Origin: CAYJAQ01 sp964368275
Lineage (GTDB): Bacteria > Bacillota_I > Bacilli_A > ML615J-28 > CAG-313
DNA length: 29,949 nucleotides
Assembly: GCA_964368275.1 (NCBI GenBank)
Contig: CAYJAQ010000014.1
Location: 1-29,949, forward strand
Reading direction: 5' to 3'
Part shown: piece after piece, positions 17,163 to 23,888 of the stretch
How the letters are laid out: each line of letters opens with the position of its first letter
How positions within the stretch are numbered: position 1 is the stretch's first letter
Program-made: the position numbers and the translations under genes
The notes under the pieces: generated by a model
The model's input: the letters and a program-made list of their open reading frames with translations, nothing else
Told to the model about the DNA's origin: nothing
Databases searched by the model: none

Positions 17163-17882
17163 CTACTCATAGATGTTCGTTGTAATGAAATCAACTCCTA
17201 AGTTAATTAATTCAATACAGCGTTCTTTGCTATTAACCGTCCAGACATTAATCTTTATCCCATGACTGTGATAAAAATCAACAAAGGCTTGATCAACTTG
17301 ATCATGGTAGACATCAATACCCATTTGGAATTGTTTAAGCATTGATAATTCTTCTTTTCTAATAGCTCCATACAAGCATTGTAAAGTCGCATTTGGTTCA
17401 TGTTTGCGAACAATTTGTAAGTTAACTGGTATGAAAGAAATAAAGATGCAATGTTCTAAATAATCGTAAGACTTAACAATATTTAAAACCTCAACAATAT
17501 CGACTTCCATGAATTCATTCTTGAATTCAATTACGCATACTTTTTCATACTTCTTACAGCATTCTAGATATTCAAAAAATTCCGGAATTCTGTTATAACT
17601 CACTACTTTCGTTTTATCAATATTATAAAGAGCAATCTCGGCAAGTTCCGCAAAAGTACTATCTTTAATCACTTTTTGAACTGGTGAAACACGACCAGTC
17701 TCATCATCATGATGAACGACAAATCGACCATCAAGGGTTTTGTGAATATCACATTCAATGCCATAAAAACTTCGATTGCCCGCAGCAATAAATGCTGGCA
17801 TTGTGTTTTCTTTTTCCATATAACTAAAACCGCGATGAGCAATCATCTTGGTATTTTTTTTATCAATTATGATATTGTCCAT
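17163..17882 (-). CDS. Glycerophosphodiester phosphodiesterase
   Basis: A 239-residue GDPD-family enzyme that splits glycerophosphodiesters into glycerol-3-phosphate and an alcohol. Active-site pattern seen: IAHRG (H16, R17), ECDIH (E43, D45), and VHHDDETGR giving the second catalytic His-Asp near 58-59, followed by a TIM-barrel-like order with EFKNE and an end at VWTVNS..(NLGVDFITTN). No signal peptide, so it acts in the cytosol, although both flanking genes encode lipoproteins. The SD AGGAGG is strong, and the TAG stop is part of the SD of the next gene. Phospholipid or teichoic-acid turnover is the usual role in Gram-positives (family knowledge). Confidence 0.93.
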   Translation of the reverse strand: MDNIIIDKKNTKMIAHRGFSYMEKENTMPAFIAAGNRSFYGIECDIHKTLDGRFVVHHDDETGRVSPVQKVIKDSTFAELAEIALYNIDKTKVVSYNRIPEFFEYLECCKKYEKVCVIEFKNEFMEVDIVEVLNIVKSYDYLEHCIFISFIPVNLQIVRKHEPNATLQCLYGAIRKEELSMLKQFQMGIDVYHDQVDQAFVDFYHSHGIKINVWTVNSKERCIELINLGVDFITTNIYE

Positions 17883-17894
17883 ATTTCCTCCTCT

Positions 17895-19187
17895 TTATTG
17901 TACAAAGTAACCCCTGATTTCCATATCAGTGCTAGCATATAGTACGGTTGTAATATCAGCAGTAATTAATTTTTCTTCTGGCAAGAACCAACCATTAAAA
18001 ATCGAGCGTTCATCACCATTACCATGATCAATGAAAGTTATTTCAAATGGTTCGCCTATTTCATACTCACCACTGCCAAATATTTCATAGCGTTTAGTTA
18101 GAGTAGCTTCATCGCGCCATCCGCCCATCGGTTGAATAGCAACGTTCACTTTAACTTTTGGTGAATTGATTTCCACAAATAATGCTTTCAAATTAAGATC
18201 CTTATTTGGTGCAATAAATGTGTAATTTGTTTCGGCTGACATCCGATTAATACCATCATACCAACCAACAAAGCGATAACCAGATTTTGGCACTGCTTGC
18301 AAAGTCACTATGTCACCACTATTATAGGCAGTGTCACCAAATGTCTTACCTTTTGTATCATCAAAAATGCTAGTTACGACTTTGTAGGCTTTTTCCGTAA
18401 TCTCAATCGGGTTAAATTTAGCAACCATGGTTAAATCGGTGCGTGGCATTCTAAAGCAGTACACTGGATTAGTCGACATTAATTTTTCTCCATCATACCA
18501 ACCAACAAATTCATTGCCTGCTAAGGCTTCTGCAAATAAGTAGCACTGATCATCTAAAGCAACTAATCCGCTTGTCCCCATAACCATCCCGGCATTTTCA
18601 CAAGAAGTTAGAATTGTTAATAAATATTGTTCAGTAGGCACCACAACGGTTGATTGCGTTTTAAAACGAGCAACTAAATTAACATTACTACTTGGCATAT
18701 AAAATAGATATACGGGACTAGTACTAATTAAAACATCGCCACTATACCAGCCTTCAAAATTCTCTGTTTCATCAGGCATGGCGGAAGCAAAGACAAGCTC
18801 ATTAGTCTTAGCCTTTTGGGGTGCAGCTACTTTACTTTTAACACTAGTAGTTGAGACATTTAATAGATATTCTGAATTTTCATCACTTATACCCGTATTA
18901 AAAACAGCCGTTAATGTTAAATCACCATCTGGCATATAAAAGCTGTAATTACTAGCTTTACTTAATAGTTTTTCATTTTCAAACCAACCTACAAATACAT
19001 ATTCTCTAGTTGGTAAAGCATTTACTACAGCAACACTTCCGACCAAATAAGTATTAGCTCCACTCACTTGGCCGACTGCACTATCTACTTCTTCAATGAT
19101 AAGCTTGCTAGTTTTAACATCATCTTTACAGCTGATAAGGGTGAATGATAATGTGATTAAAAATAATAACTGAATAATTTTCTTCAT
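17895..19187 (-). CDS. Lipoprotein with five divergent InlB-type repeats
   Basis: A 430-residue lipoprotein: signal residues 1-19, lipobox LISC with Cys20. The rest consists of five units spaced about 80 residues apart, each with a core F.GWY.GE.LMS....Y.F.MP...L...A.F (near residues 65, 143, 225, 305 and 397); the last one is the most degenerate. These match the divergent InlB B-repeat / Flg_new_2 type found in surface proteins of gut Bacillota. No other domain is present, so it is a purely repetitive extracellular stalk or binding protein. It opens the operon with the GDPD and the MBL lipoprotein. Own promoter upstream; SD GAGG 5 bases before the ATG. Confidence 0.9.
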   Translation of the reverse strand: MKKIIQLLFLITLSFTLISCKDDVKTSKLIIEEVDSAVGQVSGANTYLVGSVAVVNALPTREYVFVGWFENEKLLSKASNYSFYMPDGDLTLTAVFNTGISDENSEYLLNVSTTSVKSKVAAPQKAKTNELVFASAMPDETENFEGWYSGDVLISTSPVYLFYMPSSNVNLVARFKTQSTVVVPTEQYLLTILTSCENAGMVMGTSGLVALDDQCYLFAEALAGNEFVGWYDGEKLMSTNPVYCFRMPRTDLTMVAKFNPIEITEKAYKVVTSIFDDTKGKTFGDTAYNSGDIVTLQAVPKSGYRFVGWYDGINRMSAETNYTFIAPNKDLNLKALFVEINSPKVKVNVAIQPMGGWRDEATLTKRYEIFGSGEYEIGEPFEITFIDHGNGDERSIFNGWFLPEEKLITADITTVLYASTDMEIRGYFVQ

Positions 19188-19217
19188 ATATACCTCTAAT
19201 ATTTATATTTCAAATAT

Positions 19218-19226
19218 ATTATACCA
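19218..19226 (-). promoter_or_regulatory. Extended -10 promoter of the envelope operon
   Basis: Minus-strand TGG-TATAAT (-10 at 19218-19223) with no good -35 at 16-18 bases; the extended -10 could compensate. The leader is about 24 bases. Confidence 0.65.
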
Positions 19227-19260
19227 CATTATCATTTTTCTGGTGCTATTTTTTATAAAG

Positions 19261-19309
19261 ACAAAAAGAAAAAGCTAGTAACAAGCCTTTAAAGGGCCAG
19301 CTATTAGCT
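19261..19309 (-). terminator. Probable terminator of the XRE/beta-solenoid gene
   Basis: An imperfect hairpin (19273-19280 with 19302-19309, one G-U pair, plus an inner GCC/GGC) is followed on the minus strand by CTTTTTCTTTTTG. It starts 5 bases after the gene stop. Confidence 0.6.
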
Positions 19310-19314
19310 AATAA

Positions 19315-20076
19315 TTAGCGTCTAATATTAATTGTTCCACCACAAGCATTGATGTTGCCGTGGATTTCCTCACAAGTGATATCGCCTTCAACTGAAACAT
19401 CACCCGAAATCGTATCACATTGGATATTACCGCCGGCTGATACATTACCATCAATGGAATCACAAGTTATACTGCCACCGGCTGATACATCACCATCAAC
19501 TGAGTCACAAGTTACACTACCACCGGCTGCTACATCACCATCAACTGAGTCACAAGTTACACTACCACCGGCTGCTACATCGCCATCAACAGAGTCACAA
19601 GATAAACTACCTCCAGCTGTTGCATTGCCTTCAATCGAGTCACAAGTTACACTACCACCGGCTGCTACATCTCCCAAGACATTTCCATCTATACTAACGG
19701 AAAAATCACTTTTAATTGATTTAAGATCGCCCGTTAAGAGAATTTCAACTTTATTAAATTCGTGCTTTGCTACATCAACAACTTTATTCTTATATATCAA
19801 GACGATATGATAATCATCATCGTTAAAGAGATTACTACTAGTTGCTTTTTCTTCTGAATATGTAACTGGTTTTTCCTCCGAGAATATCTCACCAATGCTA
19901 ACATTTAGTGCTTTAGCAAGTTCAGGAATAATTGTAACATCCGGGAATGTTACTCCGTTTTCCCATTGGCTAATTGCTTGGTGACTAATGAACAAGCGAT
20001 CAGCGAGTTCTGATTGGGTAATTTGTTGTTGTTTTCTTAGGGCAGCTATTTTATTAGCTATTGTCATTTTTTCCAT
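19315..20076 (-). CDS. XRE-type HTH regulator fused to a Cys-ladder beta-solenoid
   Basis: A 253-residue soluble protein. Residues 5-62 are a classic Cro/C1 helix-turn-helix (QITQSELADRLFISHQAISQWENG). Residues 63-130 are a linker with strands (YHIVLIYKNKVVDV, KVEILLTGDL). Residues about 131-250 form a solenoid of seven to eight 15-residue turns of the form DS(V/I)DGDVAAGGSVTC, similar in style to bactofilin/polymer-forming beta-helices. Cys falls at 145, 160, 175, 190, 205, 220 and 235, exactly 15 apart, plus Cys244. The ATG at 20076 has an ideal SD (AAAGGAG); the in-frame ATG at 20100 overlaps the -10 box and cannot be used. DNA binding is well supported; polymerisation or sensing through the Cys column is inference. 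Confidence 0.9.
   Translation of the reverse strand: MEKMTIANKIAALRKQQQITQSELADRLFISHQAISQWENGVTFPDVTIIPELAKALNVSIGEIFSEEKPVTYSEEKATSSNLFNDDDYHIVLIYKNKVVDVAKHEFNKVEILLTGDLKSIKSDFSVSIDGNVLGDVAAGGSVTCDSIEGNATAGGSLSCDSVDGDVAAGGSVTCDSVDGDVAAGGSVTCDSVDGDVSAGGSITCDSIDGNVSAGGNIQCDTISGDVSVEGDITCEEIHGNINACGGTINIRR
19462..19596 (-). repeat. 45-bp tandem repeats coding the solenoid turns
   Basis: Three nearly identical 45-bp copies (residues 161-205) form the core; more diverged copies extend from about 19348 to 19677. The low divergence of the middle copies points to recent expansion and possible copy-number variation between strains. Confidence 0.88.
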
Positions 20077-20098
20077 ATTGTTCTCCTTTTTTGACTCC

Positions 20099-20127
20099 AT
20101 TATAACAAAAGAATATCACTTTGTCGA
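20099..20127 (-). promoter_or_regulatory. Promoter of the XRE/beta-solenoid gene
   Basis: On the minus strand: -35 TCGACA (20122-20127), 17-base spacer, extended -10 TGT-TATAAT (-10 at 20099-20104). The -35 lies within a short inverted repeat TATC-N8-GATA. The predicted start is near 20092, giving a ~16-base leader. Confidence 0.8.
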
Positions 20128-20158
20128 TAAAGCATTTGTTGAATTAGCCCTTTTTCCC

Positions 20159-20175
20159 TGCAAGTATTACTTGCA
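20159..20175. promoter_or_regulatory. 17-bp palindrome, candidate operator
   Basis: TGCAAGTA-T-TACTTGCA is a perfect inverted repeat with 8-bp arms and a 1-base centre. It lies 31 bases upstream of the XRE gene's -35 and 9 bases past the hpf terminator hairpin. There is no T run, so it is not a terminator. The size and symmetry suit a dimeric HTH protein; autoregulation is inference. Confidence 0.5.
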
Positions 20176-20185
20176 AAGCAGTATT

Positions 20186-20209
20186 TTTAAAAAGGGTCAA
20201 AAGACCCTT
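20186..20209 (-). terminator. Terminator after hpf
   Basis: On the minus strand, AAGGGTC (20203-20209) and GACCCTT (20192-20198) form a 7-bp stem with a 4-base loop, followed by TTTAAAAA. It starts 5 bases after the hpf stop. Confidence 0.85.
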
Positions 20210-20214
20210 CAGTT

Positions 20215-20757
20215 TTATTTTACACGCATTGTTGCGTAGTCACCATCTTCACGTAAATAAATGATAGTTACCTTGTGATCATCTTGATTAATAAACATAT
20301 AGAAGTCATGTCCTAGTAAATCAAGTTGTAGCATTGCTTCATCAACACTCATTATTTCTAAGTCTACTTCTTTTTGTTTTACTAAATGACCATCTTCTTC
20401 AACAGTGTCCATTTCTTCAACCTTTTGGCTAAAGTATTCAGCAACACCATCACGACCACGCATTAATGAGTTAATCTTTTTCTTGTGTTTTAATAATTGT
20501 TTTTCAATTTTGGCAACTGCTAAATCAGTAGCTAAGAACATATCGTTAGCACTTGTTTCAGCTCTTAATATTAAGTATTTTGTTGGAATAGTAATTTCAA
20601 CAACTTTATTGTCGCCATATTCTTTACATACGACATTTGCCATTATATCGTCGGTATTTCTTAACATGCCAGCAATCCCACCGACTTGGGATTCAATGTA
20701 GCTCCGGAGTTTTGGTTTCACCTCAAACTTGTTTTTGCCATGAATCTTTACTTTCAT
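20215..20757 (-). CDS. hpf: Ribosome hibernation promoting factor, long form
   Basis: A 180-residue long-form HPF, which pairs 70S ribosomes into inactive 100S dimers in stationary phase or starvation. The N-terminal S30AE domain (1-100) has MKVKIHGKN, YIESQVG and a basic helix KIEKQLLKHKKKIN; a linker follows; the C-terminal dimerisation domain (about 122-180) has LEIMSVDEAMLQLDLLGHDFYMFINQDD, which is typical. The ATG at 20757 is chosen because AAAGGAGGT sits just upstream and the S30AE domain starts there; the in-frame ATG at 20805 would lie between the -10 and the SD. A 17-bp palindrome in the leader suggests extra control. Confidence 0.95.
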   Translation of the reverse strand: MKVKIHGKNKFEVKPKLRSYIESQVGGIAGMLRNTDDIMANVVCKEYGDNKVVEITIPTKYLILRAETSANDMFLATDLAVAKIEKQLLKHKKKINSLMRGRDGVAEYFSQKVEEMDTVEEDGHLVKQKEVDLEIMSVDEAMLQLDLLGHDFYMFINQDDHKVTIIYLREDGDYATMRVK

Positions 20758-20785
20758 CTTTACGACCTCCTTTACTTGATACGCA

Positions 20786-20802
20786 TCAGAGAAGTTCTCT
20801 GA
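20786..20802. promoter_or_regulatory. 17-bp palindrome in the hpf leader
   Basis: TCAGAGAA-G-TTCTCTGA, a perfect repeat with 8-bp arms, spans about +2 to +18 of the predicted hpf transcript, before the SD. It could be a repressor operator or a 5' stem-loop. No T run follows. Confidence 0.5.
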
Positions 20803-20809
20803 CACCTAT

Positions 20810-20840
20810 ATTATACCATAAAAAGGTATTATTTAGTCAA
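20810..20840 (-). promoter_or_regulatory. Promoter of hpf
   Basis: On the minus strand, extended -10 TGG-TATAAT (-10 at 20810-20815); the best -35, TTGACT (20835-20840), is 19 bases away, longer than ideal. It overlaps the end of the small gene upstream. Confidence 0.65.
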
Positions 20841-21087
20841 CAATTATAACAATATTTCGTGGAAACATCACTTCAAGTTCAGAATTCATTTCATCAATAC
20901 TGCTAAGCCAAATGACATCTACCTTGAAACTATCTATGTATTTATAGACTGCGACAAGCCCAGCATGAAAAATTGGGTCCTCACCATTTAGCTCAACTAA
21001 CACCGTTTGATAATTGCCAATCCAAAAAACTTCTAATGAATAGTACTGATATTTCTTTATTTTAAATAAGTCTCGAAATCCTCGCAT
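20833..21087 (-). CDS. Hypothetical 84-aa protein, possibly leaderless
   Basis: I do not recognise this protein. It is soluble, mixed alpha/beta in look, starts with a basic segment (MRGFRDLFKIKKYQ) and ends in a hydrophobic strand (RNIVIIVD). It sits between the ATP synthase terminator and the hpf promoter. No SD precedes the ATG; an extended -10 (TGA-TAAAAT) ends only 5 bases before it, so transcription would start at the ATG itself. The gene may be a real leaderless gene, a decayed remnant, or spurious. Its stop is inside the hpf promoter. Confidence 0.5.
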   Translation of the reverse strand: MRGFRDLFKIKKYQYYSLEVFWIGNYQTVLVELNGEDPIFHAGLVAVYKYIDSFKVDVIWLSSIDEMNSELEVMFPRNIVIIVD

Positions 21088-21092
21088 AATTT

Positions 21093-21101
21093 ATTTTATC
21101 A
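21093..21101 (-). promoter_or_regulatory. Extended -10 directly before the 84-aa gene
   Basis: Minus-strand TGA-TAAAAT (-10 at 21093-21098), 5 bases before the ATG. No clear -35; that area is the T run of the atp terminator. Confidence 0.4.
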
Positions 21102-21111
21102 TATTTACTAA

Positions 21112-21142
21112 TAAAAAATAGAGCTATTTATCAAAATAGCTC
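21112..21142 (-). terminator. Terminator of the ATP synthase operon
   Basis: A perfect 9-bp stem GAGCTATTT/AAATAGCTC (21121-21129 and 21134-21142) with a 4-base loop, then TATTTTTTAT on the minus strand. It lies 24 bases after the atpC stop. Confidence 0.9.
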
Positions 21143-21166
21143 ATTTCGTGATTTTTTCTAAAAAAA

Positions 21167-21556
21167 TTATAATTTTGATGCTCTAATCTCTTTTAGGTTT
21201 TGGGCAAGTTCTTTTTCCATCTGCGTGAAGTCCATCAGTTTTCGGCAGTTTTCTTCTTTTTGTTGATGGCGAATATCTTCAAAACACTTTTTCGCAATTG
21301 CTAAAGTTTCACCAGCCGCTGCTTCTTGAGCAATCACTGAGGCAACATCATTGCTGAATTCTAAAATACCACCACTTACGTAATAGAAGTATTCTTGATT
21401 GTTTTGAACGCGCTTCACAAAGCCTTCCCGAACAGGAACTACAACCGGAACATGGTCAAAGAGAATCCCTAATTGACCGTCATTACCATCAACCACAATG
21501 TATTCAGTCTCCCCATCATAGAGTAGACCATTAGGTGTTACAATGATTAATCGCAT
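21167..21556 (-). CDS. atpC: ATP synthase epsilon subunit
   Basis: A 129-residue F1 central-stalk subunit that links gamma to the c-ring and can inhibit ATP hydrolysis. The N-terminal beta-barrel (1-85: LIIVTPNGLLYDGE, DGQLGILFDHVPVVVPVR, YYVSGGILEFSNDVASVIAQEA) is typical; the C-terminal helices (about 90-129) are present and rich in Lys/Glu. The SD AGGTG is formed with the TAG stop of atpD. Last gene of the operon, followed by a terminator. Confidence 0.95.
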   Translation of the reverse strand: MRLIIVTPNGLLYDGETEYIVVDGNDGQLGILFDHVPVVVPVREGFVKRVQNNQEYFYYVSGGILEFSNDVASVIAQEAAAGETLAIAKKCFEDIRHQQKEENCRKLMDFTQMEKELAQNLKEIRASKL

Positions 21557-21563
21557 AATACAC

Positions 21564-22991
21564 CTACTTTTTCATGGCTTCTGCTTTTTTAATTACGTCG
21601 TCTATCGTACCAGCGAAGCGGAAAGCATCTTCAGGTAGATTATCATGTTTCCCCTCAAGAATCTCTTTAAAACTCCGAATGGTATCTTTAATATTAACAT
21701 AGACACCTGGTTGACCAGTAAACTGTTCAGCCGTGTAGGTGTTTTGTGATAAGAACAAACGAATCCGGCGTGCTCTTGCAACTAAGGCTTTATCTTCATC
21801 TCCAAGTTCATCCATTCCTAAAATAGCGATAATATCAAGTAATTCATTATAGCGTTGAATCGTCTTTTGAACAGCTCTTGCTACTTCATAATGCTCTTTA
21901 CCAACAATCTCAGGTGTTAAAGCACGCGACGTTGATGACAATGGATCAACTGCTGGATAAATTCCTTCTTCTGATATCTTTCTACTTAAGTTAGTAGTTG
22001 CATCAAGATGAATAAAGGTTGTAGCAGGAGCTGGATCGGTATAGTCATCGGCCGGTACATAAACCGCTTGAATTGAAGTGATTGACCCATTTTTAGTCGA
22101 AGTAATTCGCTCTTGTAAATTACCCATTTCAGTTGATAACGTTGGCTGATAACCTACTGCAGATGGAGTACGACCTAGCATTGCACTAACTTCACTGCCT
22201 GCTTGCGTAAATCTAAAAATATTATCAATGAAAAGTAATACATCTTGATGTTCAACATCACGGAAATATTCAGCCATTGTAAGACCCGTTAAACCAACGC
22301 GCATTCTTGCTCCAGGTGGTTCATTCATTTGACCAAAAACCATCGCTGTTTTCGATAGAACTCCCGAATCATTCATTTCATAATACAAATCATTACCTTC
22401 ACGGGTTCTTTCTCCAACCCCCGCAAAGACACTTATACCACCATGTTCTTCAGCGACATTGTGGATTAACTCTTGAATTAAGACAGTTTTGCCGACACCA
22501 GCACCGCCAAATAGGCCAATTTTACCGCCTTTAATGTAAGGTGCCAAGAGGTCAATAACCTTAATACCTGTCTCAAAAATTTCAACCTTGGCTGATAAAT
22601 CAACCAATTTTGGGGCTTCACGATGAATTGGCATCCGTTTTACACTTTTATCTACCTCAGCTTTACCATCGATTGGTTCGCCGAGCACATTAAATATTCG
22701 ACCCAATGTAACTGGTCCTACAGGGACTTTAATCGGTTCATTAGTGTCTAGTGCTTTCATACCTCTAACAACACCTTCGGTTGCATCCATCGCAATACAG
22801 CGAACCGTATTATCACCAATGTGGTTAGCAACTTCAACAACTAAATTAATGGTGATACCATTGTTTTCTTTCTCCGATGCGGTAATAACTAGGGCATTGT
22901 TAATACGTGGTAAATTGCCACTGGTAAATTTAACATCGACTACTGGTCCCATAACTTGAACAACTTGTCCAATATTTTTATTGTTGTCCAT
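21564..22991 (-). CDS. atpD: ATP synthase beta subunit
   Basis: The catalytic F1 subunit, making ATP from ADP and phosphate. From the ATG at 22991 it has 475 residues. Walker A is GGAGVGKT (162-169), followed by VFAGVGERTREGNDLYYEM and the family signature LLFIDNIFRFTQAGSEVSAMLGRTPSAVGYQPTL-type block (split here at its most conserved core, FRFTQAGSEVSA). The in-frame GTG at 23000 belongs to the SD (AGGTGA) fused to the TAG stop of atpG, so I use the ATG nine bases later. No anomaly in length or motifs. Confidence 0.97.
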   Translation of the reverse strand: MDNNKNIGQVVQVMGPVVDVKFTSGNLPRINNALVITASEKENNGITINLVVEVANHIGDNTVRCIAMDATEGVVRGMKALDTNEPIKVPVGPVTLGRIFNVLGEPIDGKAEVDKSVKRMPIHREAPKLVDLSAKVEIFETGIKVIDLLAPYIKGGKIGLFGGAGVGKTVLIQELIHNVAEEHGGISVFAGVGERTREGNDLYYEMNDSGVLSKTAMVFGQMNEPPGARMRVGLTGLTMAEYFRDVEHQDVLLFIDNIFRFTQAGSEVSAMLGRTPSAVGYQPTLSTEMGNLQERITSTKNGSITSIQAVYVPADDYTDPAPATTFIHLDATTNLSRKISEEGIYPAVDPLSSTSRALTPEIVGKEHYEVARAVQKTIQRYNELLDIIAILGMDELGDEDKALVARARRIRLFLSQNTYTAEQFTGQPGVYVNIKDTIRSFKEILEGKHDNLPEDAFRFAGTIDDVIKKAEAMKK

Positions 22992-23000
22992 CTTTTTCAC

Positions 23001-23867
23001 CTAACTTTCATTAATAACACTCGCACCACCAACAATGTCAGTTAGTTCCGAGGTAATCGCCGCTTGACGGGCACGATTATATAGCAGTTCTAAACTTGCG
23101 ATAACGGAAGTAGCATTATCGGTCGCACTCTGCATGGAATTCATCCGCGCAGCGTGTTCACCAGCTTTTGAATCTAGTACTAATCCGTAGATAGCATTAC
23201 CAAGATAAATTGGTAAAATGGTATCAAGAATATCTTCAACGCCACCTTCAAAATCATAGTCAATATTATTTTGAGCAGCGCCTAAATCTTCAACTGGTAA
23301 AATAACTTTTTCAGCAACTTTTTGAATTAGCGGATTTACATAATGATTGTAAATCGCAATAACCTTATCAAAACGCTCTAACAAGTAATCAACAACTAGT
23401 TTATTAACTATTTCATCAACCTTTCGAAAATCAACATCATCAGGAAGATTGGTAATATTGTTAGTAACTAGTGGATACTTTTTCTTTTTGGCATATGAAT
23501 AGGCTTTATAACCAAGTGGCAATACCACATACTCAGCATCACTTGTGTGCTGGATAATGCGCGCAGTTAATTCTTTTAACACATTAGCATTAAACGCACC
23601 AGCGAGGCCACGATCTGATGATATCACAACATAACAAGTTTTTTTAATTGTTCGTTTTGTTAATAAAGGATGATTAAGATCTTCTGAAGAAGCAGCAATA
23701 TTGACAATAATATCTTCTACTTTTGCGATAAAAGGCCGATAGGCTTTTATTTTCTTTTCAGCTAATCGTAATTTAGAAGCTGAAACCATATTCATTGCTT
23801 TAGTAATCTGCGATGTTTTTTTCGTTGCGATAATTCTTGTTTTTACCGCTCTAATTGATTCAGCCAT
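23001..23867 (-). CDS. atpG: ATP synthase gamma subunit
   Basis: The rotor shaft of F1, 288 residues from the ATG at 23867. The N-terminal coiled-coil helix (SIRAVKTRIIATKKTSQITKAMNMVSASKL), the SSDRGLAGAFNANV segment and the C-terminal helix ending in SELTDIVGGASVINES are all typical. The in-frame GTG at 23876 is part of the AAAGGGTG ribosome site and is not the start. Its TAG stop forms part of the SD of atpD. Confidence 0.96.
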   Translation of the reverse strand: MAESIRAVKTRIIATKKTSQITKAMNMVSASKLRLAEKKIKAYRPFIAKVEDIIVNIAASSEDLNHPLLTKRTIKKTCYVVISSDRGLAGAFNANVLKELTARIIQHTSDAEYVVLPLGYKAYSYAKKKKYPLVTNNITNLPDDVDFRKVDEIVNKLVVDYLLERFDKVIAIYNHYVNPLIQKVAEKVILPVEDLGAAQNNIDYDFEGGVEDILDTILPIYLGNAIYGLVLDSKAGEHAARMNSMQSATDNATSVIASLELLYNRARQAAITSELTDIVGGASVINES

Positions 23868-23888
23868 ACTCTTCACCCTTTCTAATTA

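Noticed and set aside
17156..17194. Upstream ATG at 17194 for the MBL lipoprotein
   Set aside because: It overlaps the GDPD gene, has no SD, and would put 13 residues before the signal peptide.
19462..19596. Regular repeats that could suggest a CRISPR array
   Set aside because: The units are contiguous, coding and in frame, with no unique spacers.
19349..19810. Plus-strand open frame of 153 codons rich in Pro, Ser and Thr
   Set aside because: It is the complement of the 45-bp repeats of the XRE/solenoid gene, with no ribosome site or promoter; a shadow caused by biased repeat codons.
20077..20100. Upstream ATG at 20100 for the XRE/solenoid gene
   Set aside because: This ATG is part of the -10 element, so it would not be on the transcript.
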